Positions 1 to 7,484 of a stretch of DNA of 14,165 bases are shown here, piece by piece. Position 1 is the stretch's first letter. Each line of letters begins with the position of its first letter. The DNA is from Pseudomonadota bacterium. GTDB taxonomy: Bacteria; Desulfobacterota; BSN033; WVXP01; G020346125. The stretch spans positions 1 through 14,165 of the forward strand of contig JAUWDQ010000042.1 in the NCBI GenBank assembly GCA_030608745.1. The letters run 5' to 3'. The translations under genes were made by a program, and so were the position numbers. The notes below the pieces were generated by a model, which saw nothing but the letters and a program-made list of their open reading frames with translations, made no database searches and was not told where the DNA came from.

Positions 1-1
1 A

Positions 2-472
2 ACCATACTTCCCCTGATGATGCTCATTTTTGACCCATTTGGCGAAACTTATCAAATAGTGACAGCAGGTATAGGTGTTTTTTTCTTGGTATTAATCAAT
101 ACAATGACGGGTGTTAGGGATATCGATCCTATCTTCTTGGAGGCAGGGAGGAACTATGGGGCAAATCGCCTGCAGTTATTTCGTCATGTTATTATTCCGG
201 GTGCATTACCGTTCATTTTTGCAGGATTGCGCCTGGGCCTGGGCGTAGGACTTGTCCTGGTGATTGCCATTGAGTTTTTGAGGGGCGGAAAAGGCGTGGG
301 GTACATCACGTGGTATTTCTGGGAGATTATGGTCGTGGAAAATATGTATGGGGGATTGATAACAATCATGGTTCTGGGGATTTTGACCACGTTTGGTTTG
401 CAAAGACTGGAGCGATGGGTGATACCCTGGCAACGTGAAGAACAAGCGTTACCAGAAAGCCTGGAGGGTTAG
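2..472 (+). CDS. ABC transporter permease, NitT/TauT (SsuC/TauC-like) type, 5'-truncated
   Basis: This is the C-terminal 156 residues of an inner-membrane permease of a binding-protein-dependent ABC importer. The frame is open from base 2, so the true start lies left of the window; the ATG at 17 is internal. The cytoplasmic EAA loop that docks the ATPase is visible (LEAGRNYGANRLQLFRHVII, followed by PGALPFIFAGLRLG). Hydrophobic segments flank it on both sides, and the protein ends in a short charged tail. This layout is typical of the BPD_transp_1 permeases that import taurine, sulfonates, nitrate, pyrimidine precursors or aromatic acids. The substrate cannot be read from the fragment. The ATPase and binding protein are presumably upstream. 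Position ahead of a catabolic gene set suggests it imports the pathway substrate (inference). Confidence 0.9.
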   Translation, partial: TILPLMMLIFDPFGETYQIVTAGIGVFFLVLINTMTGVRDIDPIFLEAGRNYGANRLQLFRHVIIPGALPFIFAGLRLGLGVGLVLVIAIEFLRGGKGVGYITWYFWEIMVVENMYGGLITIMVLGILTTFGLQRLERWVIPWQREEQALPESLEG

Positions 473-566
473 TGCGGGCCATTAAAAAAACGGAAAAACC
501 ACTTTGGGGAGAGAAATATAAATTGTCGGCCTAGATTTTTACGTATTTTTTAATGAGGGTTTTTCT

Positions 567-1895
567 ATGAAGCGGATTGCAGAAGATTCGAGGGAAACAA
601 AGGTCTTGGGAGATTATGATGTTCTTGTTATAGGCGGTGGGCCAGCGGGTATATCGGCTTCGGTCGCGGCTGCTCGATCGGGTGCACGCACTCTCTTAGT
701 GGAAAGATACGGTTTTCTGGGAGGTTTGGCCACTGCCGGCATGGTGGGAGCTTTTTGCGGTTTTTTTACTGCCGGCCCCAGAGAGAAAACTATCGTTGGA
801 GGAATTGCCCGGCAGCTATTAGATCGATTGAAAGCTAGACGAGGATTAGCGGAAAAAGGAGCCATTGGAGCGGGATCAGGAGTTGCTACTTACCAGTACA
901 ATCCAGAGGTACTAAAATATGTTGCCGAGGAAGCGGTTATACAAGCAGGCGTTGAAATACTTTTTCATACTATAGTAGTTGATGTGATTTGGAAAAGGAA
1001 AGGTACACTTCTGGGGGTAGTGATCGAAAATAAGTCGGGGCGATCTTGCCTTTTGGGAAAGACCATTATAGATACAACGGGGGATGGTGATGTAGCATGG
1101 AAAGCGGGCGCACCGCATGAGATCGGGGATGGAAAGGGGTCGGGCCAGATGATGACCACCATTTTTCGTTTGATAAATGTAGACCTCGATAAAGCCCGAG
1201 AGCTCGATCATCAAGCTCTCCATGAGAAGATAGAGCAAGTACTCCGTAAAAAGGAATTCACGTTTTCAAGACTAGACGGGGTTATTTTCCCTGGTATTCC
1301 CTTTGGAATGATACATCTCAATATCACTGGTATCCCCGGTCTGAATGGAACCGATGCACAACAGTTAACACGGGCAGAAATCGAGGGGAGACGGCAAGTA
1401 TTCGAATATTTGAGTTTCCTAAAAAAATACCAACCAGGCTTCGAGCAAGCTGAAGTTTGTTCGATTGCTACCCAAGTAGGGGTTCGAGAAACGAGGAGAA
1501 TTTTCGGCGAATATATCCTAAAGGAAGATGAAATATTGAGTGGCCGAAAGTTTGAAGATGGCATTGCGTTGGGTGCTTGGCCAGTGGAGTTTCATGACCC
1601 CAAGAAGGGCAAAATTAATTGGAAATACTTGGAAAAAGAGGATGACTACTACAGTATTCCAATGCGTTGTCTCATTCCCAAAAACGTTAATAACTTGTTA
1701 GTTGCCGGGCGATGTATCTCAACTACTCATATGGCCCATGCTTCCACTCGGGTTATTGGGCCAGCCTTTGCCATGGGGGAGGCTGCGGGTATTTTGGCTG
1801 CGCGATCCGCGGCTTCAAAGGTCGACCCGCGAAGGGTTGCATCGGAAACGGTTCGCAAAGAACTAAAAGAGCATGGTGCGATTTTGGAATTATGA
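567..1895 (+). CDS. FAD-dependent oxidoreductase (PF12831-like), 442 aa
   Basis: A flavoprotein of the FAD_oxidored family, probably soluble: no signal peptide or membrane segment is seen. The N-terminus has the dinucleotide-binding fold, with GGGPAG at residues 23-28, an acidic residue (Glu46) at the end of the second strand, and the following YGFLGGLATAG segment typical of this family. A DTTGDGDVAWKAGAP block lies mid-protein, and near the C-terminus NLLVAGRCIS followed by AFAMGEAAG closes the FAD site. Length is normal for the family. Members oxidise or reduce C-C or C-OH bonds of varied small molecules, so the reaction is not predictable. A weak GAGG element precedes the ATG. It lies 94 bp after the permease gene, suggesting co-transcription. 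No terminator is obvious after it. Confidence 0.88.
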   Translation: MKRIAEDSRETKVLGDYDVLVIGGGPAGISASVAAARSGARTLLVERYGFLGGLATAGMVGAFCGFFTAGPREKTIVGGIARQLLDRLKARRGLAEKGAIGAGSGVATYQYNPEVLKYVAEEAVIQAGVEILFHTIVVDVIWKRKGTLLGVVIENKSGRSCLLGKTIIDTTGDGDVAWKAGAPHEIGDGKGSGQMMTTIFRLINVDLDKARELDHQALHEKIEQVLRKKEFTFSRLDGVIFPGIPFGMIHLNITGIPGLNGTDAQQLTRAEIEGRRQVFEYLSFLKKYQPGFEQAEVCSIATQVGVRETRRIFGEYILKEDEILSGRKFEDGIALGAWPVEFHDPKKGKINWKYLEKEDDYYSIPMRCLIPKNVNNLLVAGRCISTTHMAHASTRVIGPAFAMGEAAGILAARSAASKVDPRRVASETVRKELKEHGAILEL

Positions 1896-2294
1896 CTGGA
1901 GTTTCCTGATGTTTATGGGGGTATTTTTGAACGTGCTGATTATATAGGAACTCAAGGGGTTTTCCCAAGTGGAATATTGGAATAATGGAATACTGGAATG
2001 ATGGGGTAAGAAGAAGAAAAACAAAAAATCTGTTATTTCCGATTTTGATACCCACTATTCCAACAATCTATCATTCCAATTCTCCGAGAGATTACGCTCA
2101 TGGAGAACGGTGTTCTCCAGAAACCCTGAAAATTGGTTTACTTATGTCGAGGGTTTTTCCCCTTTTGTTCAAGAAACCTAAGATCTCCTCCTTTCCGCGC
2201 ATCTGACGCAAAGACGTGAACATTCACATGTCCGATTCGAGGATGGAGGCGAGGCGAAAATTATGGTATCACATGACAACGAAGGAAGGATGTA
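1896..2294. other. Non-coding stretch with repeats, between the FAD oxidoreductase and the Mo-hydroxylase genes
   Basis: No credible gene is seen on either strand in these 399 bp. The left half holds the TGGAAT-type inverted repeat at 1970-2084. Just after it is a perfect 8-bp hairpin, TGGAGAAC-GGT-GTTCTCCA, at 2101-2119; it has no T-tract, so it is not a standard terminator and could be an operator or part of the repeat. A smaller inverted pair GTGAA-CA-TTCAC lies at 2216-2227, about 70 bp before the next start codon, where an operator could sit. I could not find a convincing -35/-10 pair for the genes that follow. Confidence 0.6.
1970..2084. repeat. Imperfect long inverted repeat built from TGGAAT(N)2 units
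   Basis: The left arm starts with four tandem 8-bp units, TGGAATAT, TGGAATAA, TGGAATAC and TGGAATGA (1970-2001), followed by TGGGG. The right arm (about 2051-2080) is its imperfect reverse complement, with CCCACTATTCC and ATCATTCCAAT. About 23 of 30 aligned positions pair, around a loop of roughly 45 bp. The arms could fold into a long hairpin in RNA or extrude as a cruciform. From memory, similar TGGAAT/ATTCCA palindromes are scattered between genes in Desulfobacterota genomes; this was not checked. The small open frame crossing it is a by-product of the repeat. Confidence 0.7.
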
Positions 2295-3173
2295 ATGGGG
2301 CCTTTTGAGTATTTCGAACCTGAAACGGTGGAAATAACACTATCCTTGCTGAGGAAATATTCAGATACGGCTAAGGTTTGCGCTGGAGGCACGGACTTAG
2401 TCGTTCGGATGAGGAAACGCGCGCTGAATCCCCAATTCCTTATATGCATTGCGGGAATAAGGGAACTTGATTACCTTGGCTTCGAGGATGAAAGGGGGCT
2501 CAGGATCGGTTGCCTGACAACCATTCGGACTATTGAACGGTCCCCTGAGCTCAAGGAGCGGTATCCAATGCTTTCGGAAGTGGCTACACGATTTGGCTCT
2601 ATTGCTATCCGGAATGTGGCAACCATTGGGGGCAACCTTTGCAATGCATTGCCTTCGGCGGATATGGCCCCCATGCTTATCGCCCTGTCGGCGAAAGCGA
2701 AACTGGTTAGTATTGATGGTGAGAGAATAGTCCCCCTCCAGGATTTCTTCACCGGCCCTGGCAAGACAGTCCTTCGAGCGGATGAATTATTGGTTGAGGT
2801 CCAGGTACCTACTCCGCCCCCTCATACATCCGGCGTATATCAGAAATATACAACGAGGGGCGGGGAGGAGCTCGCCGTGGTCGGGGTAGCCGCAGTGGTC
2901 ACACGTGGTTCGAGAAATGAAAGCTGTACCGATGTTAGGATCGTGCTCGGCACGGTAGTGCCTGCTCCGATGAGAGCTGAGAAGGCTGAGGCAATACTGA
3001 AGGGAAAGATAGTTGACGATGAAATAGTCGAGAAAGCTAGTGACATCGCAGCTGACGAATCACGGCCGCGGGATAGCATTCGAGGTTCCGCCGATTATCG
3101 AAGGGAGATGGTGAGGGTTCTTACGAGAGATGCTTTGAGGCAGGCGTTTGAGCGGACTCAATCGGCTCGTTAG
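2295..3173 (+). CDS. Mo-hydroxylase FAD-binding (medium) subunit
   Basis: This is the FAD subunit of a heterotrimeric molybdenum hydroxylase (xanthine dehydrogenase/CO dehydrogenase family, FAD_binding_5 plus CO_deh_flav_C). It passes electrons between the 2Fe-2S subunit and an external acceptor in the cytoplasm. Both FAD-binding signatures are clear: AGGTDL at residues 30-35 and TIGGNLCNA at 110-118. The C-terminal part (YQKYTTRGGEELAVVGVAA) matches the second domain. At 292 aa it is the normal length of simple medium subunits and lacks room for the extra 4Fe-4S loop of 4-hydroxybenzoyl-CoA reductase beta subunits. A GGAAGGA ribosome binding site sits just upstream of ATG 2295. The 2Fe-2S gene begins 23 bp after the stop, so the two are surely co-expressed. 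Confidence 0.95.
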   Translation: MGPFEYFEPETVEITLSLLRKYSDTAKVCAGGTDLVVRMRKRALNPQFLICIAGIRELDYLGFEDERGLRIGCLTTIRTIERSPELKERYPMLSEVATRFGSIAIRNVATIGGNLCNALPSADMAPMLIALSAKAKLVSIDGERIVPLQDFFTGPGKTVLRADELLVEVQVPTPPPHTSGVYQKYTTRGGEELAVVGVAAVVTRGSRNESCTDVRIVLGTVVPAPMRAEKAEAILKGKIVDDEIVEKASDIAADESRPRDSIRGSADYRREMVRVLTRDALRQAFERTQSAR

Positions 3174-3196
3174 TCCCGAAGGATGGAGGTGAAATC

Positions 3197-3703
3197 GTGC
3201 CCTGCGAAGAAGTGACTTACATGAAACAGAGGTTGGAATTGAAGGTGAATGGCCAAACGTATGAAGTTCTCGTCGATCCGTGGCAGTCATTGGCAGATGT
3301 GTTGCGAGAAGAACTCGGTTTCACGGGGGTGAAGGTATCGTGTAATTCCGGTAACTGCGGTTCATGCACCGTCCTCCTGGACGGCAAGGCGGTGAAGAGC
3401 TGTATCATGTTTGCCCCTCTGGCAAAGGGAAAGGAAATCCTTACCATAGAGGGCCTTGCAACCGAGTCAGGTCTCCATCCCCTTCAGGAAGCCTTTATAG
3501 AGCACTTTGCCGTCCAGTGTGGCTACTGTACGCCCGGAATGATACTTATGGCCAAGGCGCTGCTGGATGAAAATCTCGATGCCACCGAAGATGAAATACG
3601 AGAGGGCCTGGTTGGGAACCTGTGCCGATGCACGGGGTATGTGAAGATAGTGGAGGCAATCATGGCGGCAAAGGAGAAGATGAAGGTAACCTCCTCGCAT
3701 TAG
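3197..3703 (+). CDS. Mo-hydroxylase 2Fe-2S (small) subunit
   Basis: This is the electron-transfer subunit carrying two 2Fe-2S clusters. The N-terminal plant-ferredoxin-type cluster uses Cys49, Cys54, Cys57 and Cys69 (CNSGNCGSC then C). The C-terminal helical domain holds the second cluster with Cys108, Cys111, Cys143 and Cys145 (CGYC, then GNLCRCTGY). All eight ligands are present. At 168 aa the length is usual. I chose the GTG at 3197 because a GGAGG box lies seven bases upstream; the in-frame ATG at 3221 has no such box, but it would give an N-terminus closer to the family and cannot be excluded. Gene order FAD-FeS-Mo is the common arrangement for these enzymes. Confidence 0.95.
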   Translation: MPCEEVTYMKQRLELKVNGQTYEVLVDPWQSLADVLREELGFTGVKVSCNSGNCGSCTVLLDGKAVKSCIMFAPLAKGKEILTIEGLATESGLHPLQEAFIEHFAVQCGYCTPGMILMAKALLDENLDATEDEIREGLVGNLCRCTGYVKIVEAIMAAKEKMKVTSSH

Positions 3704-3807
3704 ATGGTGTGATGCGCTTTCACTGATGATGGCTTAAGGAATTCATGATAAATCGTTCAAAGGCTCTTTGGAAGCGAATCGAAGCACTAAGGTGAGGGAT
3801 CTAAGCG

Positions 3808-6189
3808 ATGGCAGGACATTCGGTCGTAGGGAAAAGCATTATCAGGCTCGATGCTCTGGATAAGGTTACCGGTAAGGCGAAGTACTGCGAGGATTTAAAG
3901 CTTCCCGGGATGTTGTACGGAAAGGTCCTGAGAAGTCCTTACCCCCATGCTCACATCACGAGCATCGATACCTCGAGAGCCGAAAATATCTCGGGAGTCA
4001 GGGCTGTGATAACGGGAAGGGACGTGCCGGAAAAGAGATATGGGCCATCTGTGTTCGATCAACACACCCTTGCCCGCAGGGTCGTCCGTTACGTTGGGGA
4101 TCCGGTTGCCGCCGTAGCAGCGGATAGCGTCGAGGTCGCGGAGAGAGCGTTGGGCTTGCTAAAGGTGGAATACGAGAAACTACCCGCCATCTTTGATATT
4201 GAGGAGGCATGGGAGAAGAATCCACCCGTCATCGTTCACAGGGATCTTCCGAAGTATGAACTGGGGAAATTCCCGCCTCTGCGCTTGGTTCCCGATAGAC
4301 CAAACGTTTGTCATCTCCGCATGCTCCGTCACGGAGATGTAGAGAGGGGCTTCAAGGAAGCCGACCTCATCGTGGAGAACAAGTTCACCACAACAAGGAT
4401 ACAGCACTGCCCCTTTGAGCCCCACGGATCCATTGCCCAGGCCGAATCCGACGGAAGTCTGACGATTTGGGCAGGGCGACAGAGTATATTCCTGGCCAGG
4501 CAGTACCTCTGCAAACTCTTCGACTTACTCCCGTCCCAGGTTCGCGTGATTGCGTCCCATTACATAGGTGGGGGGTTCGGTTCCAAGGTGACCCTCTATA
4601 CTGAACCAATAGGCGTCATGTTGTCGATGAAAACAGGGAGACCCGTGAAACTCACCTTTTCCCGGGAGGAGATGTTTTCCTCCGGTGGTACGAGAATTCC
4701 CTTCGTTATCCGCATAAGGGACGGGGTGAAGAAGGACGGGACTCTCGTAGCTCGGGATATGGAGATGTTGCTCGGTATGGGAGCGTATGCTGGTTCCGGG
4801 CCGCTGATAACGAGAAATTGTATCTACGGTGCGGTGGCAACGTATCGTATCCCCAACGCGAAGATAGATGCCTATGCAGTCTATACCAATGAGCCCCCCG
4901 TAACCTCCTTCCGAGGATTCGGTAGTTCCCAAGTTCTCTGGGCAATCGAGTCTCAAATGGATGTCATAGCCGAGGAACTGGGTTTGGATGCCGTGGAGCT
5001 GAGGCGAAAAAACCTGCTGGAAGAGGGGGATACGAATATTACGGGGGAGATCGTCCACAGCATAGGAATCAGGGAATGCCTCGATAAGGTGGCGGAATCC
5101 CTGGAGGGGAGTCCGAAATCGAAGATGGAGGGTGGCCCCTGGAGGCGGGGGAAGGGGTTGGCACTGGGTAATAAGTACAGCATGGCACCCACCGCCGCCG
5201 TGGCTATTGTTAAGGTGAAGGGGGATGGGACCATTGAAGTGCACGAAAGTGCCGATGAGATAGGACAGGGTTGTCATACCGTTCTCGCCCAGATCGCCGC
5301 TGAGGAATTCGGGGTTTCCGTGGATGAAGTCAAGATGGTTTGGGGGGATACCGCCTTTACCCCTTACTTCTCTCGGGGGTCCACTTCCCAGAGGACCACC
5401 TTCAACGTGGGCAATGCGATACGGTTGGCGTGTCAAGACGCCAAGCGACAGATTTTTGAGATTGCCGCGGAGAAAGTCCATGCACAGATCCAGGATATGG
5501 ATATCAAGGATGGAGCGATCTATGTCAGGTCAGATCCTTCACAGCGTATCAGTGTTACGGAGCTTTTCACCTCTGAGAGGGCCCTTTCGCCCGGTGAATT
5601 TGGGGATTACGTGGAGCCATCCGCTGAGATACTGGGTAAGGGGGTGTGGGTAACGCGGCCTGCTCCGTCCGACCCTGAGACGGCCCAAATCCCGGAAAAC
5701 GTTGCTCGGATGGGAGGGAGGCTGGCTGGCTTCTTTGGTTATGGAGTGCAGGGAGTTGAAGTATTGGTCAATATTGAAACCGGAGAGGTTAAGGTAGAGA
5801 AAGTCGTCGCCGCCTCCGATGTGGGTTACCCGTTGAATCCGAAGATGTGTGAGCAGCAGATAGAGGGCGGAGTAGCCATGGGCATAGGCAGTGCCCTGTG
5901 GGAAGAGGTTGCACTGGATAAGGGGAAGGTCGTCAATCCCAATTTCGGTAATTACAAGATCGTTACGTCGATAAACATGCCCAAAATCGAGAATGTCAAG
6001 GTCTTCCTGGTATCCGCTCCCCATAAGGAGGGTCCTTACGGGGCCAAGGGGACAGGGGAAACGCAGATGACCCCGACTGCACCAGCAGTTGCCAATGCCA
6101 TATATAATGCCGTGGGCGTGAGGATAAAAGATTTACCCATCACAAGGGAGAGGGTTTTCAGGGTGCTAAGGGAGAAGGCAGGGGGATAA
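3808..6189 (+). CDS. Mo-hydroxylase large (molybdopterin-binding, catalytic) subunit
   Basis: This is the catalytic subunit of a xanthine-dehydrogenase-family enzyme, 793 aa, binding molybdopterin-cytosine (or guanine) dinucleotide. It hydroxylates a C-H bond using water, or in the reductive variants removes a hydroxyl. Landmarks are the N-terminal GKSIIRLDALDKVTGKA (domain a/b hammerhead), a QHCPFEPHGSIA segment around Glu204, GGGFGSK at 254-260, FRGFGSSQ at 368-375, EIGQGCHT at 484-491, and GAKGTGE at 745-751 with the expected catalytic base Glu751. The 368-375 motif is the xanthine/aldehyde-oxidoreductase type. It has no AYRCSFR cysteine, so this is not a form I CO dehydrogenase. Substrate could be an N-heterocycle, an aromatic CoA ester or an aldehyde. 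A GGTGAGG box lies upstream of the ATG. The 104 bp between it and the small subunit gene shows no promoter or terminator that I can see. Confidence 0.95.
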   Translation: MAGHSVVGKSIIRLDALDKVTGKAKYCEDLKLPGMLYGKVLRSPYPHAHITSIDTSRAENISGVRAVITGRDVPEKRYGPSVFDQHTLARRVVRYVGDPVAAVAADSVEVAERALGLLKVEYEKLPAIFDIEEAWEKNPPVIVHRDLPKYELGKFPPLRLVPDRPNVCHLRMLRHGDVERGFKEADLIVENKFTTTRIQHCPFEPHGSIAQAESDGSLTIWAGRQSIFLARQYLCKLFDLLPSQVRVIASHYIGGGFGSKVTLYTEPIGVMLSMKTGRPVKLTFSREEMFSSGGTRIPFVIRIRDGVKKDGTLVARDMEMLLGMGAYAGSGPLITRNCIYGAVATYRIPNAKIDAYAVYTNEPPVTSFRGFGSSQVLWAIESQMDVIAEELGLDAVELRRKNLLEEGDTNITGEIVHSIGIRECLDKVAESLEGSPKSKMEGGPWRRGKGLALGNKYSMAPTAAVAIVKVKGDGTIEVHESADEIGQGCHTVLAQIAAEEFGVSVDEVKMVWGDTAFTPYFSRGSTSQRTTFNVGNAIRLACQDAKRQIFEIAAEKVHAQIQDMDIKDGAIYVRSDPSQRISVTELFTSERALSPGEFGDYVEPSAEILGKGVWVTRPAPSDPETAQIPENVARMGGRLAGFFGYGVQGVEVLVNIETGEVKVEKVVAASDVGYPLNPKMCEQQIEGGVAMGIGSALWEEVALDKGKVVNPNFGNYKIVTSINMPKIENVKVFLVSAPHKEGPYGAKGTGETQMTPTAPAVANAIYNAVGVRIKDLPITRERVFRVLREKAGG

Positions 6190-6574
6190 CGCCTGGTCAT
6201 TTGAGAGGAAGGGAGCATTTTCCCTCGATAAGGAAATGCCGGGTGTATGGAAAAACCTGGGATATATTATTGTACCTTGTGAATGGGCAACTTACCGAAT
6301 TCCTGGACAAACTCTCGAATATAATCGACCCATCGTCTAATAATTTCCTCCCCCTTTTCCCGTGTTGCATTGAGGGGGTTTCCCATGACGCCCGAATCGG
6401 TCAGTTCGCTTGAGGTGCGGAACACCTCTAGATGATGTTTCCCCTTATTTTTGCCCATGGGCACTTGCGGGACTGTGTTTATTGATTCACTATGCCTTTA
6501 CCGAGGAACGAGCAAACGGGACAGAACTTCATGAAATGGGTTGTTTCCGTACTTTCATAAGGAGGTGAAAGGGT
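6190..6574. other. Non-coding gap between the Mo subunit and cyclase genes, holding a gene remnant
   Basis: There is no intact + strand gene in these 385 bp. The only protein-like content is the creatininase-type fragment on the - strand at 6267-6464, described separately. The last 20 bases hold a very strong ribosome binding site, AAGGAGGTG, for the cyclase-family gene. No convincing promoter was found, so whether 6575-7249 starts a new transcript or belongs to the Mo-hydroxylase operon is open. Confidence 0.6.
6267..6464 (-). pseudogene. Creatininase-family amidohydrolase, C-terminal remnant
   Basis: Read on the - strand, this frame gives a 65-residue peptide whose core resembles the C-terminal end of creatininase-family proteins: EVFRTSSELTDSGVMGNP, then LNATREKGEEIIRRWVDYIR. 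The family pattern I compare it with is W/F-x-E-x-T-x-SGVxGxPxxATxEKGE followed by a final amphipathic helix, at the end of proteins of about 240-260 aa. The metal-binding N-terminal two thirds are missing. Continuing the frame upstream gives only about 14 unrelated-looking residues before a TAA, and beyond that lies the leader of the cyclase gene. So this is a decayed or truncated gene, oriented against all its neighbours. The identification is by eye; a spurious frame is possible, but the ordered conserved residues make that unlikely. Confidence 0.65.
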
Positions 6575-7249
6575 ATGACTGCTATATCAAATGAAGAGAT
6601 AACATGGACTGATGGGATAGAGAAAAAGATCTATGATATTTCGGTTTCCCTATCTTCGGAAACCCCTGTATTCCCGGGACAACCGCGCTTTGATAAACAG
6701 TTTATGCTCAGTTTGGCGAAGGGAGAGAGGGCCAATGTGTCCGGGTTTTCCTTGACTTCCCATACGGGAACCCATGTGGATTCTCCAAATCATTTTATTG
6801 AGGACAAGGATACTATTGATAAAGTTCCCTTCAACAGGGTTATGGGGCGAGCCCATGTCTTCGAGATGAATGTTGCCGAAAAAATAGATGGACCTGACAT
6901 TCGATCCCTTACAATAGAGCCGAAAAGTATTGTTCTTTTTAAGACGAAAAACTCCAACTTATGGACAGAAAGGGATTTTAGGAAGGATTATGTCTACCTG
7001 ACTAAAGGAGCTGGTGAAGTTTTGAGGGACAAAGATGTGGCTGCTGTGGGCTTCGATTACATCATCCCCGACGAGTTTGAAAATCAGGAGAGACCCTTCC
7101 ACCATGTCCTTTTCAAGAAGGACATCATCCTCCTGGAGGGTCTCAATCTCAACCGCGTCCCTGCTGGAGACTATTTCCTCATCTGTCTCCCCCTGAAGAT
7201 CAAGGATGGTGATGCTGCACCGGCACGGGCTGTTTTGGTTGAGTTGTGA
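6575..7249 (+). CDS. Cyclase/kynurenine-formamidase-family metal-dependent hydrolase
   Basis: This is a 224-aa hydrolase of the PF04199 'cyclase' family, which includes kynurenine formamidase (KynB) and isatin hydrolase. These enzymes open amides, imides or lactones with a divalent metal pair. The metal-binding motif is complete, SHTGTHVDSPNHF, with ligands by analogy His63, His67 and Asp69. The second-half pair His176/His177 and Glu188 has the 12-residue spacing of the His161/Glu173 pair in KynB. The N-terminal DISVSLSSETPVFPGQP and C-terminal PLKIKDGDAAPARA segments are also typical. An unusually strong AAGGAGGTG site precedes ATG 6575. In this neighbourhood a ring-opening hydrolase acting on a lactam or imide made by the Mo enzyme and a reductase is attractive, but the substrate is unknown. 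Confidence 0.9.
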   Translation: MTAISNEEITWTDGIEKKIYDISVSLSSETPVFPGQPRFDKQFMLSLAKGERANVSGFSLTSHTGTHVDSPNHFIEDKDTIDKVPFNRVMGRAHVFEMNVAEKIDGPDIRSLTIEPKSIVLFKTKNSNLWTERDFRKDYVYLTKGAGEVLRDKDVAAVGFDYIIPDEFENQERPFHHVLFKKDIILLEGLNLNRVPAGDYFLICLPLKIKDGDAAPARAVLVEL

Positions 7250-7267
7250 CGATTCCTTATTTTTTTG

Positions 7268-7297
7268 TTGACAAGTCGAAAGGGAACATATATATGT
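7268..7297 (+). promoter_or_regulatory. Putative sigma70 promoter with overlapping operator-like palindrome, upstream of the GntR gene
   Basis: A perfect TTGACA (7268-7273) is followed after 17 bp by TATATG (7291-7296), a fair -10 match. A perfect 12-bp palindrome, ACATATATATGT (7286-7297), covers the -10. GntR-family repressors of the HutC/UTRA class bind short palindromes with GT-N-AC character, so autoregulation by the downstream GntR protein is plausible. The transcript would have a leader of roughly 180 nt before ATG 7485. An AT-only centre makes chance palindromes more likely, which lowers confidence. Confidence 0.5.
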
Positions 7298-7396
7298 ACA
7301 GACAACTAATCAGCTTCCTCGTCGGTTTCCATTGATCGAACAACGGCCAGGATGGCCGATGTTGGTTAGGGGTTGGCAAAATATTCAAAGTTTACG

Positions 7397-7471
7397 CTTC
7401 GTCGGCTGGTATCTGCCTCAATTAGATAACTCCATCAAAACCTCGCGTCGCGTATAGATACCTCGTCGAAG
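7397..7471 (+). repeat. Inverted repeat in the GntR leader
   Basis: The left arm CTTCGTCGGCTGGTATCT (7397-7414) pairs with the right arm AGATACCTCGTCGAAG (7456-7471). The inner 7 bp (GGTATCT/AGATACC) are perfect and the outer part is CTTCGTCG against CTTCGACG in the same sense, with a small bulge. The right arm ends 13 bases before the GntR start codon. It may be a pair of operator half sites or an RNA hairpin affecting translation; sequence alone does not tell which. Confidence 0.5.
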
Positions 7472-7484
7472 GGAATGAAAGATC

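Noticed and set aside
1985..2206. 73-aa + strand open frame starting in the TGGAAT repeat
   Set aside because: The N-terminal residues are a translation of the repeat and there is no ribosome binding site or domain pattern.
4525..5481. 318-aa open frame on the - strand inside the Mo subunit gene
   Set aside because: It lies wholly antisense to a well-conserved catalytic subunit, has no recognisable motif and is a product of that gene's codon bias.
3808..6189. Carbon monoxide dehydrogenase large subunit (CoxL)
   Set aside because: The active-site loop reads TSFRGFG, without the AYRCSFR cysteine of form I enzymes, so a generic xanthine-dehydrogenase-family call is safer.
6479..6532. 17-aa - strand peptide beginning MKFCPVC, resembling a zinc-ribbon start
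   Set aside because: Too short, no second Cys pair and no ribosome binding site; not supportable as a gene.
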